NCBI GenBank assembly: GCA_002007465.1
Contig: LNAC01000781.1
Location: 387,383-451,382, forward strand
From: Ailurus styani
Lineage: Eukaryota > Chordata > Mammalia > Carnivora > Ailuridae
DNA: 64,000 bases
Direction: 5' to 3'
Part shown: piece after piece, positions 23,161 to 34,700 of the stretch
Layout: each line of letters begins with the position of its first letter
Numbering within the stretch: the stretch's first letter is position 1
Position numbers and translations under genes: made by a program
Notes under the pieces: model-generated
The model's input: only the letters and a program-made list of their open reading frames with translations
The model's database searches: none
What the model was told of the DNA's origin: nothing

Positions 23161-23761
23161 TAAATCTTTTCTTCTTGTCTTTAAGTTTAATTTCAGATAA
23201 TTTTATCTATGGATTCATTGCCACCAGGTTGTGGGCCTATCCATATCATACCTGGAAGTGGATTAGAAACTCTATCAGTGATAAGATCTAGAATTAACCT
23301 TGTGGCCTTATCTAGATTCACCATGAGGTCACAATTCACTTTTAAGCTACTTTGAGCCAGCTAAGCAGCATGTTTCTACTTTAACTTCCATTGTATAAGT
23401 CAAGCCTATATGAATAGATATCTTGTAGGATCAGCGATCTCTCCTCTTGGATAAGCTCTGATCTTCAATCTAGCTCTATCTTCTTTCCACAAAAGCTTGA
23501 CTGCTCTTGTATTCCAACAACTGACTTGTTTGCTATCTTGCTATAGATTATCAACTACCAGCCCTCACCCATCATATCAGACCTATTAGATAACATGCAG
23601 TGACTTACGTTACTTAATGTATTTAAACTTTCTCTAAGTTGTACATCCTTCAAAAGAAATGACTTTTGATTTGCTCAAAAAGTGTATTAAATACTCTGGC
23701 TATGGCTCTAATACATATTCAACAAATTATTGTTCATGGACTAAACAAATTTTGTCTGAGA
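23161..23761. other. Unassigned non-coding sequence
   Basis: About 600 bases of more balanced composition than the surroundings. No repeat or gene recognised. Confidence 0.4.
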
Positions 23762-23986
23762 GACCATATGTAGAACTCATATGCCTTAGAGAGAGAGAGA
23801 GGAAGCAAGCTCTTTTGTGTCTTTTCTTACAAGGGTGCTTACTCCATCATGAGGCTCTATCCTCATGACATAGTCATCACCCAAAGGCCCCATCTCCAAA
23901 TCTCATTGCATTGAGGATTTGGGTTTCAATATATGATTTTGGGTCAAAACATATTCAGTCCAAAACACAAAACATTCAGTCCACTG
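23762..23986 (-). mobile_element. MLT1 LTR fragment, antisense
   Basis: Antisense MLT1 5' part: ATGAGGCTCTATCCTCATGACATAGTCATCACCCAAAGGCCCCATCTCC...GGTTTCAATATATGATTTTGGG...CATTCAGTCC. The 3' half of the LTR is not present. Confidence 0.82.
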
Positions 23987-24674
23987 CAGTACCCTAATCA
24001 CACAGTCAGTGTAGACTAGAGGGGATAGAAAAGCTTTCTGAGAATATAGGAGTGAACCCCAAGGCTTAAAAAGAGTGAGGAGAGTATTAAATCAGGGACC
24101 AGTTACTCTAAGATACGTACAATAAATAAAATATGGATATTTTCTGAAAAGAAATCTTAATACAGATTGTAATACAGTCCAAATAATGTCAATATTGCAA
24201 TGTTGTCTACTGAATGTTCATCAAAAGTTAGATAAAGGGAGAGAGAGACATAGAGATGAGAAAGATCTGGAATTAGTGATAAGTAAAAACACTGTGCTTA
24301 CTGGACATATAAATAATTTTTCAAAAAGTTGTATTTCATTAATCAAGAATTTATCAGAAAATAGGTTGAAGAGAGTTTAATTAGAGTGTGAGGATATAAA
24401 GAACGATCAAGGGCCAGTGAATCATCTAAGTACTGGCAACATTGGGAAGTCATTACTACCCCTAGACCGGCTGTGGCAAGGGGAGGGGATGTTGTTACTG
24501 TTATGAAAACCCAAAGAGAAACACAGCCTTGAAGAGACACTTGAGGTGAAAGTCGCAAACAGAAGAATAAAGCTAAGGGCAAAGCCATTACGAGGTAAAG
24601 CCTGGGGTAGTTTTAAGTACACAGACAATTTCTCTTATCCCTCTTCCATCTCCTATTACTTCCTCTTGTTAACC
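23987..24674. other. Unassigned sequence
   Basis: 24020-24100 (GAAAAGCTTTCTGAGAATAT...CCCCAAGGCTTAAAAAGAG) is a weak antisense L2 candidate. The rest has no recognisable element. Confidence 0.35.
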
Positions 24675-24894
24675 CAATGATTCTCAACAGAGGCCATTTT
24701 GCCCTACCAACAGGACATTTGACAATGTCTGGAAACATTTTCTGATTGCCATGATAGAGGGAGGAAGTGCATCTAGTGGGTAGAAGTCATGCTGCTGCTA
24801 AACATCCTACAATGCAAGGGACAGATCCCCAAAACAACAACAAAAAATGATACAACCAAAATGTTAACGATGTCCTGATTGAGAAACTCTGTTA
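24675..24894 (+). mobile_element. hAT-type non-autonomous DNA element (MER family)
   Basis: About 220 bases bounded by inverted ends: AATGATTCTCAAC at the left and TTGAGAAACTCTG at the right. The body GGCCATTTTGCC...GGACATTTGACAATGTCTGG...CATCTAGTGGGTAGA...GCTGCTAAACATCCTACAATGC matches a common mammalian hAT-Charlie-derived MER element that I cannot name with certainty. Confidence 0.78.
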
Positions 24895-25199
24895 AAATAA
24901 CCAAATCTAATTGGAAGCCAAAGGTAAGGGGACTAAATAATACACCCTCTTGGGACACAATGTAGTACAGAGAAGAGCAGAGAAAGGATCAAGGAGTAGG
25001 GAGGTGTCAGAAAATAATGAATAATGAGTATGAATAATAATGAATAATGAAAATAATATTTAATTTTTCTATGTATTTGCTTTCAAAATACTCAGCTAGT
25101 TTGAAGGTAATTTAATAAAAATATAATAAACTAAAAAATTGCTGTACAAAATAACATGCCATTTGTTACAACATCTTGTAGTTTAAAATGTCAATTTTA
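24895..25199. other. Unassigned sequence with AATAATG-rich stretch
   Basis: A low-complexity run of AATAATGAATAATGA units sits at about 25013-25055. No other feature. Confidence 0.45.
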
Positions 25200-25374
25200 A
25201 AAGATAATTAATTTATTAATTAATAAAGAAATAGAGAGAAACAAGCTGGGAGGAAAGGGAGAAGCAGACTCCCCAATGAGCAGAGAGCCCAATGCAGGCC
25301 ATGATCCCAGCACCCTGGGATCATGACCTGAGCCAAAGGCAGATGCTTAGTTGACTGAGCCACCCAGGCACCCC
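25200..25374 (-). mobile_element. SINEC, antisense, older
   Basis: Antisense SINEC ending GACTGAGCCACCCAGGCACCCC on the right. The tail side is decayed to AGATAATTAATTTATTAATT. No clean target-site duplication found. Confidence 0.9.
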
Positions 25375-26960
25375 AAAAGAGAAGTAATTTTAAAAGGTGA
25401 CTTATCTTTTTGACTCTAAAAGCCTTAATTCTAAATTCCTTAATTCTCTTATTCTAAAGTAAGAGGAAAATACTATAAAATGTATTTGTTTCCTTAAGGA
25501 AATGGATCAATAGTTTATTGAATTTCAACTTAGAAAATACATTTAATATATTGAATTATTGAATTCATTTTCCAATGAGAATAACTGTGATATTAAAAAC
25601 CCTGATATTTTTCTTTAAAATAGTACACTTAGTTATATATAAAGGAAAAAGAATACATGTAGGAAGATGAAGTGAGGCTTCTAAACAATTGAGAGTGGCT
25701 ATAACAGTACTGGAAGAGAGCTTTTATTCCCTAGGTTTTACTACAACACGGTTCCCAAATTCTTTGCTACCAGTTACTTAAAATGATATGGTTTTCTCTT
25801 GTTTTGAGCTTTTTATTTTTCTAAGTTGTGTCCAAGTGATACTAAATGAAATAAAATATCAATTTTCTTCATCTTCTTATTAACAAAAATGGAAAATATC
25901 TGGTTATATGGTAATATAAATCATTGTTCAAGAGCTTTTGTTTATTTGTAGCTATTTAGAATCATGTGTATACAGTCATTGTGTGATCAGAATGTCATTA
26001 GAATCAGAATTTTAATTAGCATGTGAAGAGGTAAGAATATAATTTCCAAGACTGCATTTTAAAATTTAGGTCAGAAGCTCTATATTTCACTGGCAGGTGA
26101 TTGTTGCATAGCACAATTTTTGTAACAAGAGAACTCTTGTGTAGCTGAAAAAAAAAAAAAGAGTTCCAGTAGTCTAAGCCAATCAACATTATTATATATC
26201 CAGTTCACACTGCTTTACAGCCAGTAATTCTTCTCCATGTATTTTTCAGGAAGTTGACTGTTTGACCGCACCTTCACCTCATCTGCTCTGATAACTGAAA
26301 CAGGTGGTGCTGACCCAGCAATTCAGTCATTGTAGCCCTGAAATGATTTACTTTACACCCTCAAAACAAACCTTTCCAGCTCCTCAATTGTGGTTTACCA
26401 TGTGTGAATGCAGACTCTATGAATGACTAGTGACTACATAATTTAGGTGCAAAAGAATAACCATTATGGCATTTAGATCCTTATCATTATGTTGCATTTC
26501 CTGTGCCTATTTCACAGTAGTGGGGAGACCTGATCTTATAACAGCTCATCAAAATAAAACCTTTGAAGGTATCAATCACAAAACCTACATGTTCGGTTTT
26601 GTGTGTGGAGTTTTTAGAAGTTTATTATAAATCCTTAGCTTTTTGCAAGTAACATATAGGCCCAGCATCATGCTTAATTGTTAATTAAATAAAGTATGTC
26701 TTCACATTATATTGGCAGCTCATTTCTCTCCTGTCCACATATTCTAAATGGAACATTTTTGCATGCATACCATGTAAAAGAATTTTGAAATTCTATACAC
26801 CCTCTTGTTCATTTTAAATTTGATATAAAAAAATGACTATGATTTAAATAGTAGTAAAGAATATATTTTCCTGTGTAGTATATATGTGAGTATTAGTGCT
26901 TTAAATGCATTTACTCTAACCTCAGAGTAATAGATTTAGCTCACTCAGTTTATGGAAAAT
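25375..26960. other. 1.6-kb block without recognisable repeats
   Basis: No SINE, L1 or LTR text seen, apart from a poly-A run at about 26147-26160. 26250-26560 is less AT-rich than its surroundings and has no long open frame. A candidate for conserved non-coding sequence by exclusion only. Confidence 0.4.
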
Positions 26961-28999
26961 GTCACCATATAATCTGGTTGGCAAACTTATGGCTTGCACC
27001 CCCATATTCTGGTGGAACTGCCCTTCCCAGTCACCCTTGCCTCAATCCCAGGGTCCCTCCCTCCCCCATTCCAAGACTGACCCAAATCCCTGCCAACACC
27101 ATGTCTCCCAACCTGGAAGTTTTGCAAGTCCTCAGATCAGATGGCAGTGACAGTTCTCAATTCACATGTAGTCCAGAGCACACCTAGTTAAAATATGCCA
27201 CATTCAACCCAGGGACCGAACACTTCCCGCAACAGGCAAAGAAAGCTTCTGAAAATGACTGGCCTGAAGGATAAAGAGACCAGGACACAATAACAAAGCA
27301 CACACAGCACACACTGGAAATACTCCCAGAAGTGTCAGGCCCTAAGAAACAGGAGATGCTACATTGCAGGACACTATAGGACCTCTTCTTCATAAAGCCA
27401 TTACCCTCAAGAGTAGGATACATAGTTGACTTCCTTAACACACAGAAACAGGCACTTACATAAGGTGAGAAGACAGGGGAATTTGTCAAATAAAAGAATA
27501 GGAAAACGTTTTGGCCACAGATCTAAGTGCAGTAGATATAAGTTACACACCTGATGGAGAATTTAAAGCAGTGATCATAAGGATGCTCACTGGACTTGAG
27601 AAAAGAGGAGAGGACATCAGTAAGACAATCAACACAGAGATAAGGAGTAACATAGTAGAGATAAAGAACTAAAAAAAAAAAGAGAAAGAGAGAAACATGC
27701 TTGATGGAATGAACAGCAGGCTGGAGGAAGAAGAAGAATGAATTAATGCCTAGAAGACAGAGTAATGGAAAGTAATCAAGCTGAACAAATGAGAGAAAAA
27801 AGAGTTATGCAAAACAAAAATAGACTTAGGGAACTCAATGACTCTATCAAACATAAAAACATTTGTATTATAGGAATCCCAGAAAAAGAAGATGCGGAAA
27901 AGGCAGCAGAGAATTTATTTGAAGAAATAATAGCTGAAAACTTCCTTAATCAGGGGGAAAAAACAGATACCCACATCCAGGAGACACAGAGAATCACAAC
28001 AAAATCAACAAAGCAGATCTACACCAAAAAATATTATAATTAAAATGGCAAAATATAGTAATAAAGAAAAGAACATTAAAAGCAGCAAGACAAAATGAGA
28101 TAGTTACATACAAAGGAAACCATATAAGGCTACCAGTGGATTTTTCAGCAGAAACTTCCCAAGCCAGAAAGGAGTGACAAGATCTATTCAAAGTGCTGCA
28201 GGGGAAAAACATACAGCTAAGAACACTCTACCCAGCAAGGTTATCATTCAGAATAGAAGGAGAGATAAAGAATTTTCCAGACAAATAAAAACTAAGGGAG
28301 CTCATGACCACTAAACCAGACCTGCAAGAAATATTAAATGAAAACCTTAGAGTGGGGGAAAAAAAAAAGACCAAAAATGACAGTATGATGATAGGAAACA
28401 CAAAAGGAGTAAAAGTGAATATTTCTGTTAAAAAATCAGTGAGGAAGTCACAAAATAAAAGGATGTAAATTATGACACCATATACCTAAAACTTGGGGAG
28501 GAGAGGAGGAAGGATTGTTTCAAACTTAAACAACCATCAATTTAATATAAACAGCTATGTGCAGAAGATGTTATATACAAACTTAATGAGAAAAACAAAT
28601 CAAAAACCACTAATATGCAAAGAATAAAGAGAAAGAAATCAAAATGTATCACTAAAGAAAACAAGCAAATCATGAAAGAGAGAAAGATAAGAAAAGATCA
28701 GGGAAATTCTTCAGAAACAACTACAAAAGAAGTAATAAAACGGCAATAAATACATATCTATCAATAATTACTTTGAATGTAAGTGGACTAAATGCTCCAA
28801 TCAAGACATAGGGTGATAGAATGGACAGAAAATGAAGATCCATCAATATGCTGCCTACAAGAGTCTCATTTCAGACTTAAAGTCACTTGCAGATTGAAAG
28901 AGAGGGGATGAAGAAATATTTATCAGCAAATGTATGTCAAAAGAAAGCTGGAGTAACAATACTTATGCCAGACAAAATAGACTTTAAAACAAAGACTGT
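26961..28999 (+). mobile_element. L1, sense: 5'UTR, ORF1 and start of ORF2
   Basis: 26961-27180 is a C-rich 5'UTR-like stretch (for example CACCCCCATATTCTGGTGG), unusual in this AT-rich window. A 5'UTR continuation carries GAAAAGAGGAGAGGACATCAG. It then runs into ORF1 and the endonuclease part of ORF2. The element is interrupted by a SINEC at 29000 and resumes at 29226. Confidence 0.88.
27765..28354 (+). pseudogene. L1 ORF1 remnant (RNA-binding protein)
   Basis: The frame opening MESNQAEQMREKRVMQNKN runs for 92 codons and includes NICIIGIPEKEDAEKAAENL, the part of L1 ORF1p at the start of its RNA-recognition region. A stop follows the YTKKYYN stretch, where a working ORF1 would read on. Similarity to the C-terminal domain continues to about 28354 (CTACCCAGCAAGG, CTGCAAGAAATATTAAATGA) with stops. 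The N-terminal coiled-coil part upstream is degenerate and contains an A11 run at about 27671. It cannot make a full ORF1p. Confidence 0.82.
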
Positions 29000-29211
29000 G
29001 GGCACCTGGGTGGCTCAGTGGTTTATAGCCTCTGCCTTCAGCTCAGGTCATGATCTCAGGGTCCTGAGATCCAGCCCCACATGGGGCTCCCTGCTTAGCA
29101 GGGAGCCTGCTTCCTCCTCTCTCTCTGCCTGGCTCTCTGCCTACGTGTGATCTCTCTCCCTCTCTCTGTCAAATAAATGAATAAGATCTAAAAAAAAAAA
29201 TAAAATAAAAT
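29000..29211 (+). mobile_element. SINEC inside L1 ORF2
   Basis: Full sense copy with a perfect 14-bp target-site duplication, AAAACAAAGACTGT, at 28986-28999 and 29212-29225. An 87-codon frame across 28887-29150 joins L1 endonuclease text to SINE text and is not a gene. Confidence 0.97.
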
Positions 29212-29225
29212 AAAACAAAGACTGT

Positions 29226-31882
29226 AACAAGAGACAACCCCCCCAAAAAACCAAAACAAAACAAAACCCATTTATAATAATAAAGGGGACAATTTAACAA
29301 GAAGATATGACAATTATAAATATTTATGCACACAACATGGGAGCACCAAAATACATAAATACATAAAACAGTTAAAAACAAACATAAAGAAACTAATTGA
29401 TAATAATACAGTAATACTAGGGAACTTTAACATCCCATTTATATCAATGGACTAATCATCTAAACAGAACAGGGAAACAATGGCATTGAATGGCACACTG
29501 GACCAGATGGACTTAACAGATGTGTTCAAAACATTCCATCTTGAACAGCAGAATACACATTCTTTTCAAATGCACATGGAACATTCTCCAGAATAGATAA
29601 CATATTAAGCCACAAAACAAGCCTCAACAAATTCAAAGAGATGGAAGTCATACCATGTAACTTTTCTGAGCACAATGCAATGAAACTAAAAGTCAACCAC
29701 AAGAAAAAATCTGGAAAGATCACAAATACATGGAGATAAACTAACATGCTACTAAACAATGAGTGACTCAAACAGGAATTAAAAGAAGAAATTAAAAAGT
29801 ACGTGGAAACAAATGAAAAAGAAAACACAATGTTTCAAAATTTCTGGGATGCATCAAAAGTGGTTCTAAGAGGGAAATTTATAGCAATACAGGCCTATCT
29901 CAAAAAGCAAAAACAAAATCTCAAATAAAAAGCCTAACCTTACACCCAAAGGAGCTAGAAAAAGAACAACAAACAAAACCTACACCAGCAGAAAGCAGGA
30001 AATGAGAAAAATTAGAGCAGAAATATATGATATAGAAAATAAAGAAAACAATAGAGTAGATCAATGAAACCAGGAGTTGTTTATTTGAAAAAATCAATAA
30101 AATTGATAAATCTCTAGCCAGACCTATCAAGAAAAAGGGAAAAGACTCAAATAAATAAAATCACAAATTAAAGAAGGGAAATAACATCAAACACCACAGA
30201 AACACAATTATAAGAGAATATTATAAAAAACTATATGCCAACAAATTGGACAACATAGAAGAAATGGATAAATTCCTAGAAATATATACCCTACCAAAAC
30301 TGAAATAGGAAGAAACAGAAAACTTGAACAGAACAATTACCAGCAAGGAAATTAATCAACAATCAAAAAACTCCCAGCAAACAAAAGTCCAAGATCAGGT
30401 GCCTCCACAGGCAAATTCTACCAAACATTTAATGAAATGTTAATAACTATTTGTCTCAAACTATGTCAAAAAATAGAAAAGGAAGGAAAACTTCAACATT
30501 CATTCAATAAGGCCAGCATTACCGTCATACCAAAAGCCAGATAAAGATGCCACAAAAAGAACAAAACTGCAGGCTAATATCTCTGATGAACATAGATGCA
30601 AAAATTTTCAAAGAAATTCTAGCAAATTGAATCCAAAAATACATTAAAAAAATCATTCACCATAATCAAGTGGGATTTATCCCTTGGTTGTCAGGCTGGC
30701 TCAATATTCCCAATTACTATATGATACGTGACTTAGATAAAAGGAAGAGTAAGAACCATAGGTTCATTTCAATAGAAACAGAAAATGTATTTGACAAAGT
30801 ACACCATCCATCCTGATAAAAGCCCTCAACAAAGTACACTTAGAGGGAACATACCTCAACATAATAAAGGTCATATATGAAAGCCCCCCAGCTAATACCA
30901 TCTCAATGCGGGGAAACTGAGAGTCAGGAACAAGAAATGTCCATCCCCATCATAGTTATTCAACATAGTACTGGAAGTCCTAGCCACAGCAATCAGACAA
31001 CAAAAAGAAATAAAAGGCATCCAAATAAGCAAGGAAAAAGTCAAACTGTCACTATTTGTAGATGACATGATATTCTATATAGAAAACCTGAGAGGCCACT
31101 AAAAAACTGCTAGAAATAATAAACAAATTCAGTAAAGTCACAGAATACAAAACCAACATGTAGAAATCTGTTGCATTTCTATACACCAACGATGAAGAAA
31201 CAGAAAGATAAATTAAGAAAATAATCCCGAAAATATTTACAAAAGTTATTTCCAAAAATAATGATATCTAGGAATAAACCTAATCAAAGAGGTAAAAGAC
31301 CTGTACTCTGAAAACTATAAAAAACTAATAAAAAAATTGAAGATAACACAAAGAAATGGAAAAACATTCCACGCTTATGGATTTGAATAAAAAATATTGT
31401 TAAATGCTTTACTACCCTAAGTAAACCACATATTTAACGCAATACCTATCAAAATGCCAACAGCATTTTTCACAGAACCAGAACTAGAATTCTAAATTTT
31501 GTATGGAACCACAAAAGACCCTAAATAGCCAACACTATCTTGAAAAAGACAAGCAAAACTGGAGGCATAATAATTCCAGACTTCAAGTTATATTACAAAG
31601 CTGTAATGATCAAAACAGTATGGTATTGGCATAAAAACAGAAATACAAATCAATAGAACAGAATAGAAAATCCAGAGATAAACCTACAATTATATGGTCA
31701 ATTAATCTTTGACAAAGCAAGACAAAATATTCAGTGAGAAAAAGATGATCTCTTCAATAAATGGTGTTGGGAAAACTGGAGAGCAACATGCTAAAGAATG
31801 AAACTGGACCAATTTATTACACCATACACAAAATAGATTCAAAACAGATTAAATACTTGAATGAGACCTGAAACCATAAAAA
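29226..31882 (+). mobile_element. L1, sense: remainder of ORF2, 3' end lost
   Basis: Continues the element from 28999. The last clear L1 text is AATGAGACCTGAAACCATAAAAAT at about 31860-31882. The expected last part of ORF2 and the 3'UTR with poly-A are missing, and a headless SINEC follows at once. Confidence 0.88.
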
Positions 31883-31887
31883 TATAT

Positions 31888-32015
31888 GGTCCTGGGATAG
31901 AGTCCCATATCCAGCTCTATGCTGAGTGGAGAGCCTGCTTCTCCCTCTGCCCCCCACCCATGCTTGTTCCCTCTAGCGCTCTCTTTCTCAAATAAATAAA
32001 TAAAATATTTTTTAA
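31888..32015 (+). mobile_element. SINEC, 5' half missing
   Basis: Starts in mid-element at GGTCCTGGGATAG and runs through the CT-rich part to AAATAAATAAATAAAATA. The tRNA-like head is absent and no target-site duplication flanks it. SINECs normally keep the head, so a deletion joining L1 and SINE is the simplest reading. Confidence 0.9.
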
Positions 32016-32335
32016 AATTTGGTTGATTTAGACAAAAAATGCACATTGATAAAAATTTTTAAATTAATAATACACATAGAAGTTTAGTTCATGGCTTTTC
32101 ATTATACAACTAAAAACATCATTGAAAAAGCACATTAGCATGAAGTTGCCCAGTATAAGGTGTGAGAGTAAATATCAGAATGTTATAATCTTATACTTTT
32201 TTGATACTTTATACACAGATTTAACTACTTGACACATTATTTTCTTTATACTTTTAACACATATATGTGTTCCATAACAATGAATACCTTAGTTTACTTG
32301 TGTTTTAGCTTAATTTAAATCATATCAGAAAGTAT
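32016..32335. other. Unassigned AT-rich spacer
   Basis: No recognisable element. Confidence 0.4.
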
Positions 32336-33090
32336 GTATTCTATTACAAGATTTTTATTACACTACATTTAATGTTTACAAAATGCAACTCTGTTGATAT
32401 ATGTAGATGAAGCTCATTTATTGTTGCTGTTGTTTGTATCATAATGTGTAACTACATCACATCATGTTTACCATTCTCAGTATGACAGATATTTTGATTT
32501 GCTTCCAGTGTTTTTGTTTTATAAAAAATTCTGTATTTTTGTACATGTCTCCTGGAACATAATCCTGGAGAAATTCATTGTATATATTTAGAACTGAAAT
32601 AGTTTATAAGATGTGTACATGTTTACCTTTACAAATCATGCCAAATTGTTTTCCAAAGTGAGGTACTGTTTATATACCACCAGCAGTGCAAATGAATTAG
32701 TTATTCACATTCTTATGAATTATTTATTAGCTAATTTTTTCTATTTCTTATTAGCTAACTTTTTCATTTTCTAGTTTTCTCATACTAGTAAGTATAAGAT
32801 GATGGAAGTTGTGGTTTAATTTGAAATTCCATGATTAGGTTTATTACACACATGTTTTTTCTTCTATGAAAATAGTATTCATATTTTCTCATTTTGGTGA
32901 GTTGAATGTATATTATCATGTTCCTCTTTAGATGTCATTTATATGTTCTGAAAATTAATCCATTATTGGTTATGTGGTTTGCAGTTGATTCCTCCTAGGC
33001 TAAGTCTTATCTTTTTCTTGTAACATTTTAAAGCTTACAAAAATGTAACATGTAAAATTATAGTCTTTTCAGTTTTCCAGGTTATTTATA
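32336..33090 (-). mobile_element. L1M 3' region, antisense, very old
   Basis: Antisense L1 3'UTR / ORF2-end text: GAACATAATCCTGGAGAAATTC, CCAAATTGTTTTCCAAAGTG, ACCACCAGCAGTGCAAATGA, GGTTATGTGGTTTGCAG. Strongly diverged and 5'-truncated. Confidence 0.75.
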
Positions 33091-34229
33091 TTAGATACAA
33101 TAATACTGGAGGGATGATATTATTCTAACATTTTATGAAATTTTTGAGGAGGAAGAAATCTACTTAGGGGATAAGAGACCCTTCCAAAGTCAAATCAGAA
33201 TGTTCTAGGCTTTGCTTTTTGGTCATGGCTTTGGTTTTAGAACACATCATTTTTAGAACACTTCTCTTTATAATAAATATACTTTCTTGTATGAGGACTG
33301 GATCCAGCTTGTATTTTTTTACCTCTTGGAATATTTGACATATTAATTGAGTCTCCTGACTCTAGATTTTGGATTAAGATGGCCTTAGTCACTTCCTATT
33401 GGCACTTGAGCAAGTAAAATCAATAATTTTGCTTGCAACCAAAACACATTATGGATCAGTGAAATCTATAGTTAGAAGTATAATACAAAGCTAAAATATT
33501 ACATAATTTAGTGGTTACTTGATTTGTGTCAGAACTATGGAAATAAAATCCAATTTTAATTTTTAAAAGATGTTGTATATAGCATGAATGTTGGGTTACT
33601 ATTCATTCTGAATAGCGTCCAATAATCCATTATTTAGTATAACATTTTGGTGCAAAATGAATAGAGACTGTGTATAAACTAAACTGACTCATGTAAAACA
33701 AAGAATGTCTACTTTTACCCCAAACTTCTGAATTTTAATAGCAAATGGACTGCAAGAGCAATGAAACATTTTTCCATTAATGAAAATATTATTTTAAACA
33801 AAAAGAGATGGAACTGCATTATAATTAAGCTCCTTGTGCCAAATTTATTATATGTTCTAAATCAAACAAAAAGTTTAAGAATTTGCACAATTGGTAGGTC
33901 AATCTCAGAGCACATATATTTTTAATAAAACTCTCTATTTTGTTTGCAATCGTTTATGTGTCTTCTTCATATGGTCAGCAGCTGGGAGTTATGTAACATC
34001 AAGACCATGAAATGTTCTACATAATTCTCAATGTTCTCCTTATGCAAAATCATAACAGTAGCAGAGTTAGGAATTTAAGCCTTAGATAAATAATGCATTT
34101 TAATGCATTCTGAGAGAATTGGCCTTAGTGTTCTACAACAATACCAAAAATACCTGAGGTATTCACAAGGGCTTGAAAACTGAATGAAAGTAGAAAAGTT
34201 GGTTCAGGGATATAGGATGATATAGGATG
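33091..34229. other. Unassigned non-coding sequence
   Basis: About 1.1 kb with no element recognised and no credible reading frame. A short direct repeat (ATATAGGATG twice) is at 34210-34230. Confidence 0.4.
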
Positions 34230-34350
34230 ACAGTTGACACTGTGGGCTGTATGGAAAAGCATCCATTTTAGAAACAGAACAGTTTGTATCTTAACTCACC
34301 CCCTTATTAGCTGTGTAGTTTATTTAATGTATAAAATAGGATAGTTAATA
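34230..34350 (+). mobile_element. MIR-like fragment
   Basis: GAAACAGAACAGTTTGTATC...CCTTATTAGCTGTGTAGTTT...AATGTATAAAATAGGATAG follows the MIR core order (TTAGCTGTGTGACC, then AAAATGGGGATA). Confidence 0.6.
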
Positions 34351-34700
34351 CTAGTGTAGGTTAGGTTGCAGTGAAAAATAACCCTAAAACCTGAGTGGCT
34401 TATAAAAAGAAAGGGTTTTTTGTTTGTCATGAATTGACAAACTCTATCATATCTGCTCTCCATCATATCTGCTCACTCTGTGACACAGACTGATAGGGAA
34501 AACACTGTCTCAAAGTTGTGATTAGCTGAAGCAGAGGGAAAGAGCTTGCACAAAATAATAATGCAATCCGGAAATGACACCTGTCACTTCCACTCACAAT
34601 ATATTGACTAACGCTCATTATATAGTCCCATCCAGCTGCAGTGGATTCTAAAAACATTCCTACTAGGTTCCGAGATCCAGAAATACTAGATGCAGCATAA
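34351..34700 (-). mobile_element. Old LTR-like repeat, antisense
   Basis: AAAACCTGAGTGGCTTATAA...GGAAATGACACCTGTCACTTCCACTCACAATATATTG is the antisense of an old mammalian LTR-type repeat of the MaLR style. The family is not fixed and the right end is uncertain. Confidence 0.58.

Larger units (their letters stand above)
28745..31882 (+). pseudogene. L1 ORF2 remnant (endonuclease and reverse transcriptase)
   Basis: Colinear with L1 ORF2. The endonuclease start is near TTACTTTGAATGTAAGTGG (28770), with GACAAAATAGACTTTAAAAC at about 28972. After the SINEC come TATTTATGCACACAACATGG and GGGAACTTTAACATCCCA. The reverse-transcriptase domain lies at about 30300-31250, and the catalytic block reads TTTGTAGATGACATGATA at 31055 (Phe-Val-Asp-Asp, the YADD/FADD position). 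Many stops and frameshifts occur, and the longest open stretch is under 100 codons. It ends at 31882 before the C-terminus and 3'UTR. Inactive. Confidence 0.9.

Noticed and set aside
28887..29150. Apparent fusion protein of L1 endonuclease text with a Trp-rich tail
   Set aside because: It is L1 ORF2 reading into an inserted SINEC. The 14-bp duplication proves a simple insertion.
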